Notes: generated by a model from the letters alone, not told the origin. A stretch of DNA of 64,000 bases from Ahaetulla prasina (GCF_028640845.1 NC_080541.1:5206435-5270434); one strand, 5' to 3'; counted from the first letter of the stretch, positions 1 to 10,795 are shown. Made by a program: numbers and translations.

Positions 1-429
1 TTCCTTCCTTCCTTCCTTCCTTCCTTCCTTCCTTCCTTCTTCCTTCCTTCCATTTCTTTCCTCCCACCCTTTTTCCATTCTCTCCTCCCTATTTCCTTCC
101 TCCTCCTCCTCCTCCTCCTCCTTCCCTCCTTCCTTCCTCCCTTCCTTCCTTCCTTCCTTCCTTCCTTCCTTCCTTCCTTCCTTCCTCCCTTCCTTCCTCC
201 CTCCCTTCCTTCCTCCTTCCTCCCTCCCTTCCTTCCTCCTTCTCCTTTCCTTCCTTCCTTCCTTCCCTTCGTTCCCTCCCTTCCATTTCTTTCCTCCCAC
301 CCTTTCTTCCATTCTCTCCCTCCCTATTTCCTTCCTTCCTTCCTTCCTCCCTCCCTGCCATTTTTTTCCTCCCACACTTTTTTCCATTCTCTCCTCTCCC
401 TATTTCCTTCCCTCCCTCCCTCCCCCACC

Positions 430-460
<31 letters not shown>

Positions 461-640
461 CTTCTTTCTCTCTTTCTCTTTCTCTCTCTCACCTTCCCTC
501 CCTCCCTCTTCCTTCCTTCCTTCCTTCCTTCCTTCCTCCCTTCCTTCCTTCCTCCCTTCCTTCCTTCCTTCCTCCCTCCCTTCCTTCCGTCCACTCTATC
601 TCTCTATCGCTCTTTCTCTCTCTTCCTCCCGCAAAACCTT
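1..640. repeat. CT-rich microsatellite block, (TTCC)n and (TC)n
   Basis: The plus strand is almost pure pyrimidine: long TTCC runs, interrupted TCC runs, and a (CT)n tract around 435-495. An internal tandem copy is visible, since the segment with the ccatttctttcctcccaccc motif recurs near 50, 285 and 360. The block continues past the left edge of the window. Open frames on the purine strand are only repeat translations. Confidence 0.95.
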
Positions 641-1148
641 TACTTTCCAGCATTTACTTGGAAACTGCCTGGGAGATCATTCCCCCCCCTTGTCTGTTGC
701 AGTGGTGAGATGTTCATTATAATGTATATGTTGTTTTTGGAAAGGGCTGATTCCCTTAATCCAAAGGAGTTGAGAGCCGGTGAAATCCACGCTGAGGGCC
801 CATCAGAGGGTTGGTAAAATCCTGGAGCTTTATGTCAACCTAGAAAGCCCATTTCTAGAGATAGCGTCACATTCTCTAAGCATTTCATTTGAACATCAGG
901 CTGAACGGTTACTTAACTTGTCTCGTCTGCCCGAGTAATGAGTTGTTTAATCTGGCATATTTGGGGGGAAAGAATAAGCTTAGCATTTCTGACTCCGCGC
1001 CCAAAGGATCAGCTCTGACCTGTCTTTGGTGAACCAAGAAGACCTCGCAAAGTTATTGGAACAACATTTGAACGGAACAACTTCCTTTTCCTCTTGAAAT
1101 TTGTCACAAGATGCGATTTCCAGGAGTGAGAAAAATGAGACTTTGCAA
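641..1148. other. Unassigned intronic sequence
   Basis: A mixed-composition stretch with no splice-flanked exon, no recognisable repeat tail and no convincing open frame. It lies between the CT-rich block and the minisatellite-bearing element. Confidence 0.5.
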
Positions 1149-1805
1149 AAGTGGTGAAATCCAATTTTTTTTTTTTACTAGCGGTTTTATGGGTGCGGCT
1201 TGGGGGGCATGGCAGAGGAAGGAAACTGCAAAGTCTCCATTCCTTACCCACTCCTGGGGGAAGGATACTGCAAAATCCCCATTCCCACCCCATTCCAGGG
1301 GGAAGGATACTGCAAAATCCCCATTCCCACCTCACTCCAGGGGAAGGATACTGCAGAATACCCACTCCTTCCCGACTCCTGGGGGAAGGATACTGCAAAA
1401 TCTCCATTCCCTCCCCACTCCTAGGGGAAGGATACTGCAAAATCTCCATTCCCACCTGACTCCAGGGGAAGGATACTGCAAAATCTCTATTCCCACCCCA
1501 CTCCAGGGGAAGGATACTGCAAAATCTCCATTCCCACCCCACTCCAGGGGAAGGATACTGCAAAATCTCCATTCCCACCCCACTCCAGGGGAACGATACT
1601 GCAGAATCCCCATTCCTTCCCGACTCCTGGGGGAAGGATACTGCAAAATTTCCATTCCCTCCCCACTCCTGGGGGAAGGATATTGCAAAATCTCCATCCC
1701 ACCCCACTCTGGGGCCGGCCATAGGTGGTATTTGCTGGTTCTCCGAACTACTCAAAATTTCCGCTGCCGGTTCTCCAGAACCTGTCAGAACCTGTATAGA
1801 ACAGG
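1149..1805 (+). mobile_element. hAT-like element carrying a 41/42-bp minisatellite
   Basis: The left end (AGTGGTGAAATCC followed by an A/T run and a GTGGGCGTGGC-like G-rich stretch) matches, in inverse orientation, the terminus of the element at 9524-10004, which has a clear 8-bp target duplication. The inner part is the minisatellite at 1222-1715. The right part carries CCGGTTCTCC and CAGAACCTGTCAGAACCTG, also shared with that element. The right terminus is eroded and no target duplication was found. Confidence 0.6.
1222..1715 (+). repeat. Minisatellite, about 12 units of 41-42 bp
   Basis: The ggatactgcaaaat motif recurs at 1263, 1305, 1346, 1388, 1430, 1471, 1512, 1553, about 1594, 1636 and 1678. 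Two unit types alternate: one ending in CCACCCCACTCCAGGGG and one in CTCCCCACTCCTGGGGG. Open frames on both strands across this block are a by-product of the period. Confidence 0.93.
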
Positions 1806-1862
1806 CGGTACCTGGTTCAACAACATAAACTGTGAAAAGGACTGATAGACAATCACTTGATC

Positions 1863-2321
1863 CAGCAATGTGAGGCAGCAGCCGAAAAGCCCAACACAAT
1901 CCTAGGCTGCATTAACTGAGGGCTAGAATCAAGATCACCTGAAGTGTTTAACACCACTTTACAAGGCTTTGATAAGGCCACACTTGGAATATTCCATTCA
2001 GTTTTGGCTTACGTAATATTAAAAAAAATATATGTTGAATTGAAATTCCAGAAAGAGAACAGAGAAGAGCAAAATAATAATAATAATTAGGGGATGGGAG
2101 GCTAAAACAGATGAAAAACAATTGCTGGAATTGGGTAAGCTTAATGAAAAGAAGAACAAGGGGGTCACATGATAGCATAGTTCCAATATTGGAAGGGCTG
2201 CCACAGAGAAGATAGGGGGTCAACTTATTTTGCAAAGCACCTGAAGGCAGGACAAGAAGCACTGGATGGAAACTAATCAAGGAGAGAAGCAACTTAGAAA
2301 TAAGGAGAAATTTCCTGACAG
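1863..2321 (+). mobile_element. CR1 LINE 3' part (left of LTR insertion)
   Basis: The order of motifs is CR1: a region corresponding to the [13 protein letters not shown] protein end, then aagaagcactggatggaaac, then gagaagcaacttag, then atttcctgacag. The element is broken at 2321 by a solo LTR and resumes at 2944. It is 5'-truncated and its frame is damaged. Confidence 0.85.
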
Positions 2322-2938
2322 TGTTGTGACCTAGGCCCAAGTAGTTATTACCAGACACAATCAGTCCTAAACAAACATATTTTATTAGAACAGCTGAGAA
2401 TTACTTCATTCTCAGCTTAGTCCAAATTAATTCCAAATCAAAGTCCTTCAGAAAAAGTCCTTCGGCCTTATCACAAACCTTTGTCTTCTTTGGCACCCTG
2501 CCAAAGGCTTTTCTCGGCAAAACCCCATGAAGTTCAGAAACAAGAGATACTGACTAGAACCAAATGTAGCAATGTTGCTTTCCTACAAAGAGCCCAAGAG
2601 CCGTTGCTGCTCTTTTAAGCCTTATGGGAGGGGCCAATCATCATTTGGCCTTACTCCCGAGTTGTCCTTTTTGCTTTAGCTGCTCTTGCCTTCTGGCAGC
2701 TCTTCGCATGCGTTCACTAGGAACAGGCTCCTCCTATTCCTCTGCCTCTCTGCTGTCCACCTCTGGAGGCTCCGGAGTCTATGCATCGCTCCCAGATGTC
2801 TCTGGCCCCATTTCTGTCTCAGATGCAGAGCCCTCGTCCGGGCCTTCCCCTGACTCCAGGACTGGCCCATTGTCCTCTCCAGCCTCCTCACTGTCCGACT
2901 CCGCTGCCAGCTCCGCAGGCTGCTGGCGGACCACAACA
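2322..2938 (-). mobile_element. Solo LTR, family B (617 bp), inserted in CR1
   Basis: Begins TGTTGTGACC and ends CCACAACA, flanked by the 5-bp direct repeat GACAG at 2317-2321 and 2939-2943. Read across the gap, the flanks restore the CR1 sequence cctgacagtgagaac, so the empty site is clear. Oriented minus relative to the copy at 47135. No internal region remains, so it arose by LTR-LTR recombination. A 5-bp duplication fits Ty3/gypsy-type or retroviral integrases; the superfamily is not settled. Confidence 0.88.
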
Positions 2939-2943
2939 GACAG

Positions 2944-3085
2944 TGAGAACAATAAACTAGTGGAATGACTTGCCTCCAGAAGTTGTGGATGCTTTTAAGA
3001 AGAGCCATTTGTCTGAAATGCTATAGGGTCTTCTGCTCAAGCTGGGGGGTTATATTAGAAGGCCTTTGAGGTCCCTTTCCAGCTT
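2944..3085 (+). mobile_element. CR1 LINE 3' end (right of LTR insertion)
   Basis: Continues the element broken at 2321: tggaatgacttgcctccag, gccatttgtctgaaatg, and the terminal aaggcctttgaggtcccttt motif typical of the CR1 3' end. It runs into (ATTT)n and then a SINE on the opposite strand. Confidence 0.85.
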
Positions 3086-3120
3086 TATTCTGATTTATTT
3101 ATTTATTTTATTTTATTTTA

Positions 3121-3376
3121 TTTGCATTTATATCCCGCCCTTCTCCGAAGACTCAGGACGGCTTACACTATGTCAAGCAATAGTCTTCATCCATTTGTAT
3201 ATTATATACAAAGTCAACTTTTTATTGCCCCCAACAATCTGGGTCCTCATTTTACCTACCTTATAAAGGATGGAAGGCTGAGTCAGCCTTGGGCCTGGTG
3301 GGACTTGAACCTGCAGTAATTGCAAGCAGCTGCTGTTAATAACAGACTGTCTTACCAGTCTGAGCCACAGAGGCTC
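3121..3376 (-). mobile_element. tRNA-headed SINE with L2-like tail
   Basis: On the minus strand it starts with a tRNA-like head (TGGCTCAGACTGGTAAGAC as A-box region, GGTTCAAGTCCCACC as B-box). The body includes aggtaaaatgaggacccag, and the tail is a CCGTCCTGAGTCTTCGGAGA hairpin followed by gggatataaatgcaaat. The tail is shared with the L2-like LINEs in this window, which suggests L2 machinery moves it. Confidence 0.88.
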
Positions 3377-3592
3377 TAATCAAGGAGAGGAGCAACCTGG
3401 AATTAAGGAGAAATATTTTAACAGTATCCAGTAGATCAGCTTGCCTTCAGAAGATGTGGTTGTTCCATCACTGGAGTTTTTTTAAAAAAAGATTGGACAA
3501 CCATTTGCCTGAAATGGTAGAGAGTTTCCTGCCTGAGCAGGGGGTTGGACTAGAAGACCTCTAAGGTCCCTTCCAACTCTGTGATTCCATTA
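3377..3592 (+). mobile_element. CR1 LINE 3' fragment
   Basis: Starts taatcaaggagaggagcaac and ends gtcccttccaactctgtgat, the standard CR1 3' terminus of this genome. 5'-truncated and immediately next to the SINE. From 3600 to about 3712 an older L2-like tail (gtaaaccactttagg, then ataaataaatgg) may follow. Confidence 0.85.
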
Positions 3593-3919
3593 TATCAGTT
3601 ACCTTTTTTATGGCTTGGTTTCATTTCACAGTTTTTGTTTCCTCGCCTTGTTGTAAACCACTTTAGGTTTTATTGGCGGAGAAAGTTCCTGCAGATACTT
3701 TAATAAATAAATGGATTGGGGTTGTTAATGGAGGAAACCATGTTTGTAGTTTATGTTCTAGTGAAGTGCTTCCAAATATGATTATATGATGGCAGAGGCC
3801 ATCGAAGACTCAAGGTGAAGGGGAGAAAGAATAATTTATCTCCCACCCCAGGGTTGGATTTAGTACATGAAGTGAAAAAGAAGAGCAGAATTTAAAGACG
3901 ATTTCATAAAAATAACTTT

Positions 3920-4085
3920 TTAGAATAGGATAGGATAGGATAGAATAGAAGAGAGAAAATAATGGAATAGGATAGGATAGGATAGGATAGGATAGGATAG
4001 GGAAAATAATGGAATGGAATGGAATGGAATGGAATGGAATGGAATGGAATGGAATAGAATAGAATAGAATAGAATAGAATAGAAT
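3920..4085 (+). repeat. Pentanucleotide array (AATAGG/AATGG/AATAG)
   Basis: Three blocks in order: GATAG-type, a pure GGAAT-type run (4011-4050) and an AATAG run next to the LINE 3' end at about 4086. The order suggests successive mutation and expansion away from the LINE tail. Confidence 0.93.
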
Positions 4086-4200
4086 AAGTGTGATTAGACA
4101 CACAAGGAATTTTTCTTGCTGCATATGCTCTCAGTGGATATAAAAGAAAAGATACGTTCATCAAGACTCATAAGCTACAATACTTAGTGATAGTCACAGG

Positions 4201-4337
4201 CAGTGGTGGGATTCAAGTAATTTAACAACCGGTTCTCTGCCCTAATGATTTCTTCCAACAACCAGTTTGCCAAACTGCTCAGAAAGTTAATAACCGGTTC
4301 TCCCGAAGTGGTGCGAACTGGCTGAATCCCACCACTG
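4201..4337. mobile_element. Short non-autonomous hAT element, 137 bp
   Basis: Terminal inverted repeats CAGTGGTGGGATTCA and TGAATCCCACCACTG, flanked by a perfect 8-bp duplication GTCACAGG (4193-4200 and 4338-4345). It is inserted in the 3' UTR of the LINE; the related LINE at 14978-15020 shows the empty site. It contains two CCGGTTCTC motifs and no coding capacity. Confidence 0.95.
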
Positions 4338-4899
4338 GTCACAGGTACAAATAAGCAATCAGGAAACTATCAATATCAATATAAATCGTAAGGATACAAG
4401 CAACAAAGTTACAGTTGGAGGATAGGAACAATGAGATGATAGTAGTGCAGATTTAGTAAATAGATTGACAGTATTGAGGGAATTATTTGTTTAGCAGAGT
4501 GATGGCATTTGGGAAAAAACTGTTCTTATGTCTAGTTGTTCTGGTGTGCAGTGCTCTGTAGTGTCGTTTTGAGGGTAGGAGTTGAAACAGTTTATGTCCA
4601 GGATGCGACAGGTCTGTAAATATTTTCACAGCCCTCTTTTTGACTCGTGCAGTATACAGGTCCTCAATGGAACGCAGGTTGGTAGCAATTATTTTCTTTC
4701 TGCAGTTCTAATTATCCTCTGAAGTCTGTGTCTCTCTTGTTGGGTTGCAGAACCAAACCAGACAGTTCTAGAGGTGCAGATGACAGACTCAATAATTCCT
4801 TTGTAGAACTGGATCAGCAGCTTCTTGGGCAGTTGGAGCTTTCTGAGTTGGCTCAGAGAGAATATTCTTTGTTGTGCTTTTTTAATGACGTTTTTGATG

Positions 4900-5397
4900 T
4901 TAGCTGTCCATTTTAGGTCGTGAGATATGGTAGAACCTAGAAATGCGAAGATCTCTACTGTTGATACTGTGTTGTCTAGTATTGTGAAGTATGGGAGGGT
5001 TCCTCCTAAAGTCCACCACCCTTTCTACGGTTTTGAGCGTGTTCAGTTCCAGATTGTTCCAGTCGCACCATGAGGCTAGTTGTTCAACCTTCCGTCTGTA
5101 TGCGGATTCATCATTGTCTTGAATGAGACCGATCACTGTTGTGTCATCTGCGAACTTCAGTAGCTTAACAGATGGATCGTTGGAGATGCAGTCATTGGTA
5201 TACAGAGAGAAGAGAAGTGGGGAGAGCACACAGCCTTGGGGGGCCCCTGTGCTAATTGTACAGGTATCTGATGTGATCCTGCTTAGCTTCACCTGCTGCT
5301 TCCTGTTTGTTAGGAAGCTTGCATCAAACTTCCAATATTCCTTGGCCTGATGTTCATTTTGTTGCGTTAATGCTGAGGAGCACGTTTTGAGTGACAC
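4900..5397 (-). pseudogene. Reverse-transcriptase fragment of the AATAG-tailed LINE
   Basis: The frame holds STGAPQGCVLSPLLFSLYT (RT fingers/palm) and FADDTTVIGLI, where FADD is the variant of the catalytic YxDD box, followed by LELNTLKTVERVVDFRR. This is the C-terminal half of an RT; the N-terminal half is missing by 5' truncation. After position 5000 the frame diverges from the better-kept copy at 15150. Not expected to be active. Confidence 0.85.
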
Positions 5398-5675
5398 GTT
5401 TATAAGAAATAATCACATTATATTGATGTGTAGGCAGGTGGTGGGTGTGCATATATTAACCTTGCTTACCTATCCTTCCCATTTGTACTTTTTGGTACCC
5501 TGGGCTGGGTTTAAAATGAATAGTCCTTACTTTTGTTTTTACCTTTGATCATCTTTCCTCTTGAAATCGGCATATGTAGCATTAAGATGACTTTAGTGAA
5601 ATGATTGCATGGGACACAAACCTCGGTCACATGAAAAAAGATGGATAGGCAGGGATGGAAGGGGGGAGGAAGGAA
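5398..5675. other. Unassigned sequence
   Basis: No repeat terminus, exon or open frame of note was seen between the 5' end of the truncated LINE and the SINE. Confidence 0.5.
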
Positions 5676-5924
5676 TGGGCTCTGGTGGCTCAGACTGCTA
5701 AGACAGTCTGTTATTAACAGCAGCTGCTTGCAATTACTGCAGGTTCAAGCCCCACCAGGCCCAAGGTTGACTCAGCCTTCCATCCTTTATAAGGTAGGTA
5801 AAATGAGGACCCAGATTGTTGGGGGGGGGCAATAAGTTGACTTTGTATATAATATACAAATGGATGAAGACTATTGCTTGACATAATGTAAGCTGCCCTG
5901 AGTCTTCGGAGAAGGGCGGGATAT

Positions 5925-5935
<11 letters not shown>
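5676..5935 (+). mobile_element. tRNA-headed SINE
   Basis: Head tggctcagactgctaagaca, B-box-like GGTTCAAGCCCCACC, body aggtaaaatgaggacccag, tail CTTCGGAGAAGGGCGGGATAT then (TTTA)n. The (TTTA)n is shared with the L2-like LINE on the opposite strand, so the two elements abut tail to tail. Confidence 0.9.
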
Positions 5936-5971
<36 letters not shown>

Positions 5972-7560
5972 TACCGCCCTTCTCCGAAGACTCAGGGCGG
6001 TGTACAGCCGATAAAATGACAAGAAACCTAACAAATTAAAATAAAATAACAAGTTTAAAAAACTGATTCAATCACTGTAACATTAAAATATTAGCTAAAA
6101 TTTATCAGAACTAAAACCTAGGTAAAACCCTATAAAAAACCCACTAAAATCCCCATACTAAAATCAATCAGGCTAGCCCCGCTTGGTGAAAAAAGAAAAT
6201 CTTGAGCTCGCGCTTAAAGGTCCGGAGATCAGGGAGGAGTCGGAGTCCCACCGGCAGCTCATTCCATAGAGCCGGGGGCCCCACAGAGAACGCCCTTCCC
6301 CTGGGGGCTGCCAGCCGACATTGACTAGCCGACGGCACCCTAAGAAGACGCTCCCTGTGGGTGCGCACTGGACGTACCGGACAATGGGAGGTAACTGTCG
6401 GCAGCAGGCGGTCCCGTAAATATCCTGGTCCAATGCCATGGAGCGCTTTAAAGGTGATAACCAACACCTTGAAGCACACCCGGAAGACCACCGGCAACCA
6501 ATTCAGCCTGCGCAGGAGAGGTGTTACATGGGAGCTACGAAGAGCTCCCTCAATTCCCCCGCGCGGCCTCATTCTGCACCAGTTTGAGCCCGGGTGCTCC
6601 TCAAGGGGAGCCCCATGTAGAGAGCATTGCAGTAATCCAGACGGGAAGTGACGAGGGCATGAGTGACCATGCATAACGCGTCCCGGTCCAGGAAAGGGCG
6701 CAATTGGCGAATCAGGCGAACCTGATGAAAAGCTCCCTTGGCGACAGCTGTCAAATGGTCTTCTAAAGACAGCCGTGCATCCAGGAGAACGCCTAAATTG
6801 CGCACCGATTCCCTGGGGGCTAACGATTCACCCCCCACAGTCAGCAATGGGGTAAGCTGACTGTGCCGGGACGCCAGCATCCACAGCCACTCCGTCTTGG
6901 ATGGGTTGAGTCAGAGCCTGTTCGTCCCCATCCAGACCCGAACAGCCTCAAGACACCGAGTCATTACATCGACGGCTTCGTTGGGGTGGTTCGGGTTGGA
7001 GATGTACAATTGAGTATCGTCAGCATACAGCTGACAGCTGACCCCGAAACCACGGATGATCTCTCCCAGCGGCTTCATATAGATGTTGAACAAGAGGGGT
7101 GAGAGAATCGACCCCTGCGGCACCCCACAAGTGAATTGCCTAGGGGTCGATCTCTGCCCCCCTGTCAACACTGCAAGCGGTCGGAGAGGTAGGAGGAGAA
7201 CCACCGTAAAACGGTGCCTTCCACCCCCAAGCCCTCCAACCGCCGCAGCAAGATACCATGGTCGATGGTATCGAACGCCGCTGATAGATCTAACAGGACA
7301 AGAACAGAGGAACAACCTCTGTCCCGTGCCCTCTGGAGATCAATGACCAACACGACCAAAGCCATTTCTCGCTGTACCCAGGCCTGAAGCCGGACTGGCA
7401 CGGGTCTAGATAAACAGTTTCCTCCAGGTACTGGGGAGTTGCCAAGCCACCACACTCTCTACAACCTTCGCCAGAAAGCGAAGATTGGAGACTGGATGAT
7501 ATTAGCCAAAATAGCCGGGTCCAGGGAAGGCTTCTTAAGGAGGGGCCTCACCACCGCCTC
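5936..7560 (-). mobile_element. L2-like LINE, about 1.6 kb, 5'-truncated
   Basis: The minus strand starts near 7555 with RT fragments and ends with the ACCGCCCTGAGTCTTCGGAG hairpin and (AAATA)n. Protein pieces in order: LLDLSAAFDTIDHGILLRR, CGVPQGSILSPLLFNIY, YADDTQLYIS, CLEAVRVWMG, VTSRLDYCNALYMG, WLPVVFRVCFKVL. These are the RT palm and C-terminal domain of the L2 clade. The ORF is broken by several frameshifts. Confidence 0.9.
6911..7315 (-). pseudogene. L2-like LINE reverse-transcriptase palm fragment
   Basis: Contains CGVPQGSILSPLLFNIY (motif B region) and QLYADDTQLYIS with the intact catalytic YADD box. The frame begins in a non-LINE methionine and ends before the C-terminal domain, which continues in another frame at 6168-6880. 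Frameshifted and inactive. Confidence 0.85.
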
Positions 7561-7594
7561 TTTCATATAAATGCAAATTTAAAACAAAAAGGAA

Positions 7595-7765
7595 GGAATA
7601 GAATAGAATAGAATAGAATTTTATTGGCCAAGTGTGATTGGACACACAAGGAATTTGTCTTGGTGCATATGCTCTCAGTGTACATAAAAGAAAAGATATG
7701 TTCATCAAGGTACAACATTTACCGCACAATTGATGGTCAGTATATCAATATAAATCATAAGGAGG
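7595..7765 (-). mobile_element. AATAG-tailed LINE, 3' terminal fragment
   Basis: A short AATAG run, then attttattggccaagtgtga and the rest of the 3' UTR to atcaatataaatcataagg. It stops where the purine-rich repeat begins. Confidence 0.88.
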
Positions 7766-8340
7766 GGAAGGAGAGGGAGGGGAGAGAAAGAGGAAAGAAG
7801 GATGGAAAGAAAAAGAAAAGGAATGAAAGAGAAAGAAACAGTGGGAGAAAGGGAGAGAGGGATGAAGGAAGGAAGGAGGGGAAAATGAAAGTAGAAAGGA
7901 AAGAGAAGGGGGAGAGGGAGAGAAACAGGAAGGAAGGGGAAGGAGAGGGAGAGGGAGGGGAGAGAAAGGAAAGAAGGATGGAAATAAAAAGAAAAGGAAT
8001 GAAAGAGGAAGAGACAGTGAGAGAAAGGAAGGAGAGAAGGATGAAAGAAAGAAGGAAGGAAAAAAAGGAAGGAGGGGTAAAATGAAAGAAGAAAGGGAAG
8101 AGAAAGAGGGAGAGAAACAGGAAGGAAGGAAAAAAAGGAAAGAAGGGATGAAAGAGGAAGGAAGGAAATAAAAAGGAAAAGGAAGGGAAGGGAAAAAGAG
8201 GGAGAGGGAGGGGAGTGAAACAGGAAGGAAGGAAAGATGGAAAGAAAAAAGGAACAGAACAAGAGGGAGGAAAGGAAAGGAAAGGAAAGGAAAGGAAAGG
8301 AAAGGAAAGGAAAGGAAAGGAAAGGAAAGGAGGAAGGGGC
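7766..8340 (+). repeat. Purine-rich low-complexity block ending in (GGAAA)n
   Basis: GGAAG/GAAAG/GGGAGA-type repeats with visible internal duplications of about 190 bp (the agggagagaaacaggaagga motif near 7911 and 8107), ending in a clean (GGAAA)n run at 8270-8330. Open frames on both strands are repeat translations. Confidence 0.92.
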
Positions 8341-8880
8341 CAGCATTTTGAGAAGTTACCCACTGTTGCGTTCTTCTTAGAACTGAGAGTAAACCTTGAA
8401 TGTCTTCAATGCCACCTAATTATTTTTTGCCTCCAGCCGGACTCTCCCCTGTCCTAGTCCACTACCTTTAATCTACACACTAAAAGTAGCTGCCATTGTA
8501 GTATATATACACAGCGTTATATACTCTATTGCCCATTGCCGGTTCCAAACTTTTCTTTAAAAACAGTTGGTGATGTTTCCATCTGGATCCCTGTATTGGC
8601 TTGACCGTGATGGCTTCCAAATCTTCTTCCGAGTTTATGGTTCTACGCTGTTTGATCAAACGTGCAAATATGATTTGTAGGCATTGATTTTTTTTCTCTC
8701 TCTCTCTCTTATTTTAGCATCGCTAGTCCATCATTTCTGACACCCTATTCCTTTCTTCGGCCTGGTAGCTATTGATTTTCCTATTTCCCGGACCCAATCT
8801 GAAAGCCGAGAGCAAGCTGGGACCTTGAATGATGGCTCTCTAGCTTTGAAGGCTACCTTCAGAACGTTATGCCTTCATTA
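8341..8880. other. Unassigned intronic sequence
   Basis: Mixed composition with a short (TC)n at about 8695-8708. No exon with paired splice sites and no repeat terminus recognised. Confidence 0.5.
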
Positions 8881-8881
8881 T

Positions 8882-9176
8882 AGAATAGAATAACAGAGTT
8901 GGAAGGGACCTTGGAGGTCTTCTAGACCAACCCCCCTGCTTAGGCAGGAAACCCTACCCCACTTCAGACAAATGGTTATCCAACATCTTCTTAAAAACTT
9001 CCAGTGTTGGAGCACCCACAACTTCTAAAGGCAAGTCGTTCTACTGATTAATTGTCCTCACTGTCAGGAAATTTCTCCTTAGTTCTAAGTTGCTTCTCTC
9101 CTTGATTAGTTTCCACCCATTACTTCTTGTCCTGCTGTCAGGTGCTTTGGAGAATAGCTTGACTCCCTCAAGCTGA
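8882..9176 (-). mobile_element. CR1 LINE 3' fragment
   Basis: Reads on the plus strand as the reverse complement of the CR1 end: acagagttggaagggacctt, gtcttctagaccaacccccc, gagcacccacaacttc, gtcaggaaatttctcc, tgtcaggtgctttggagaat. Confidence 0.88.
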
Positions 9177-9487
9177 TGTGGAGCTGCTTATGATGTGGAG
9201 CTGCTTAATGGACAGGATGCAAAGTGTCCAAGTCACCTCATTGCACATTTCCTTATCCCATTGATATTTTCCACGTGTTGGCCAATGTGACGTGGACATG
9301 AAGATGAGGGTGTAGATATGGACACATCAAGACATTCAAACATATTTTCCAGGACCTACATGGCTGCTCTTCCAAGCTCTAGTTTTTGATGTATTTCTAG
9401 ACTCCTTGTTTCTTTATGAGGATGATCTGTAAAATAAAGAGTATAAGATATAAAAGAATGGATAAAATCTAAAACCAAACGGCGGTA

Positions 9488-10329
9488 CAGGTTCCTCGAC
9501 TTATGGCCACAATTGAGCCCCACCAGGGATAAAATCCAGCAGGTTCTGACAGGTTCTGGAGAACCGGTAGAGGAAATTTTGAGTAGATTGGAGAACTGGC
9601 ACATACTACCTCTGGCTGATCCCAGAATGGGGTGGGAATGGGGTTTTGCAGTATCTTTTCTCTGGAGAGGGTTGGGAATAGAGATTTTGCAATATCCTTT
9701 CCCCAGGAGTGGGGAGGAATGAGGATTTTGCAGTATCCTTCCCCTGGAGTGGGGTGGAAATGGAGATTTTGCAATATCCTTTCCCCAGGAGTGGGGAGGA
9801 ATGAGGATTTTGCAGTATCCTTCCCCTGGAGTGGGGTGGAAATGGAGATTTTGCAATATCCTTCCCCCAGGAGTGGGGAGGGAATGGGTTTTTTGCAGGA
9901 TCCTTCCCCTGCCACGCCCACCAAGCCACACCCATCAAGCCACACCACGCCCACTAAGCTATGCCCACAGAACCGGTAGTAAAAATATTTGGACTTCACC
10001 ACTGAGCCCCACTCCACCCAAATTTTTGTCGCAAAGGGAGACATTTCTTAAGTGAGTCTGACTCCATTTTATGACTCTTGTTAAGTCAGGACATTTTGGC
10101 AAAGCGAATCTGGATTGCCTGTTGATTTGGCTTGTCAGAAGGTCAGTGAAGGGGATGTACGATGGTCATAAGTGTGAGTCAGTCAGGAAGCGTCTGAATT
10201 TTGATCACGTGATCATGGGAATGCAACAACGACCGTCAGTGTGAAAAACGGTCATGAGTCCATTTTTTTCAATGCCATTGTCACTTCGACCCATCACTAA
10301 ACCAACTTTTGTAAATTGAGGACTTTCCG
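9488..10329. mobile_element. Tc1/mariner-type (Tigger-like) non-autonomous element
   Basis: The left end caggttcctcgacttatggcc and right end gtaaattgaggactttccg are imperfect inverted repeats flanked by TA on both sides. The body has the repeated gtcacttcgac / gtcataagt / acggtcatgagt pattern seen in related fragments at 11925, 40690, 45712 and 50260. A hAT element occupies 9524-10004. Confidence 0.6.
9524..10004. mobile_element. Non-autonomous hAT carrying a minisatellite, 481 bp
   Basis: Ends CAGGGATAAAATCC and GGACTTCACCACTG are imperfect inverted repeats, flanked by a perfect 8-bp duplication AGCCCCAC (9516-9523 and 10005-10012). The core holds about 7 units of the same 41-42 bp minisatellite as 1222-1715, inverted. 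Then come CACGCCCACCAAGCC-type repeats and GAACCGGTAGTAAA. It lies inside the mariner-type element. Confidence 0.92.
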
Positions 10330-10382
10330 TATCTGTTTCATTCCTTAAGAAACTCCTTCGAAGGATGGAGAAAACTGGTTTG

Positions 10383-10795
10383 TCAACAAACTTACTATAT
10401 CCCTCACATCCTGGACATAAACTGTTTCAACCCCTACCCTCAAAACGACGCTATAGAGCACTGCACACCAGAACAACTAGACACAAGAACAGTTTTTTCC
10501 CAAAGGCCATCACTCTGCTAAACAAATAATTCCATCAACACTGTCAGACTATTTACTGAATCTGCACTACTATTAATCGTCTCATAGTTCCCATCACCAA
10601 TCTCTTTCCACTTATGACTGCATGACTATAACTTGTTGCTGGCAATCCTTATGATTTATATTGATATATTGACCATCAATTGTGTTGTAAATGTTGTACC
10701 TTGATGAACGTATCTTTTCTTTTATGTACACTGAGAGCATATGCACCAAGACAAATTCCTTGTGTGTCCAATCACACTTGGCCAATAAATTCTAT
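10383..10795 (+). mobile_element. AATAG-tailed LINE, 3' fragment
   Basis: Contains the end of the ORF region (cataaactgtttcaaccc, ctagacacaagaacag, ccatcactctgctaaacaa) and the full 3' UTR to ccaatcacacttggccaata. 5'-truncated. Confidence 0.9.

Larger units (their letters stand above)
4086..5397 (-). mobile_element. CR1-group LINE with AATAG tail (Snake1/L3-like), 5'-truncated
   Basis: On the minus strand this carries the 3' half of a reverse-transcriptase ORF, then a 3' UTR ending ccaatcacactt and the AATAG array. It is about 1.3 kb and split by a hAT element at 4201-4337. Colubroid CR1/L3 'Snake1' LINEs are known to seed such arrays; the exact clade was not verified. Confidence 0.82.

Noticed and set aside
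1009..1899. Long overlapping open frames on both strands
   Set aside because: The 41/42-bp minisatellite has few stops in any frame; periodic peptides result, not proteins.
5676..5760. Possible tRNA gene at the SINE head
   Set aside because: A- and B-box-like motifs are present but there is no complete cloverleaf, and the head is followed by the SINE body in every copy.
7624..8363. Lys/Glu-rich and Ser/Phe-rich open frames of 150-213 codons
   Set aside because: Low-complexity purine/pyrimidine repeat translations on opposite strands.
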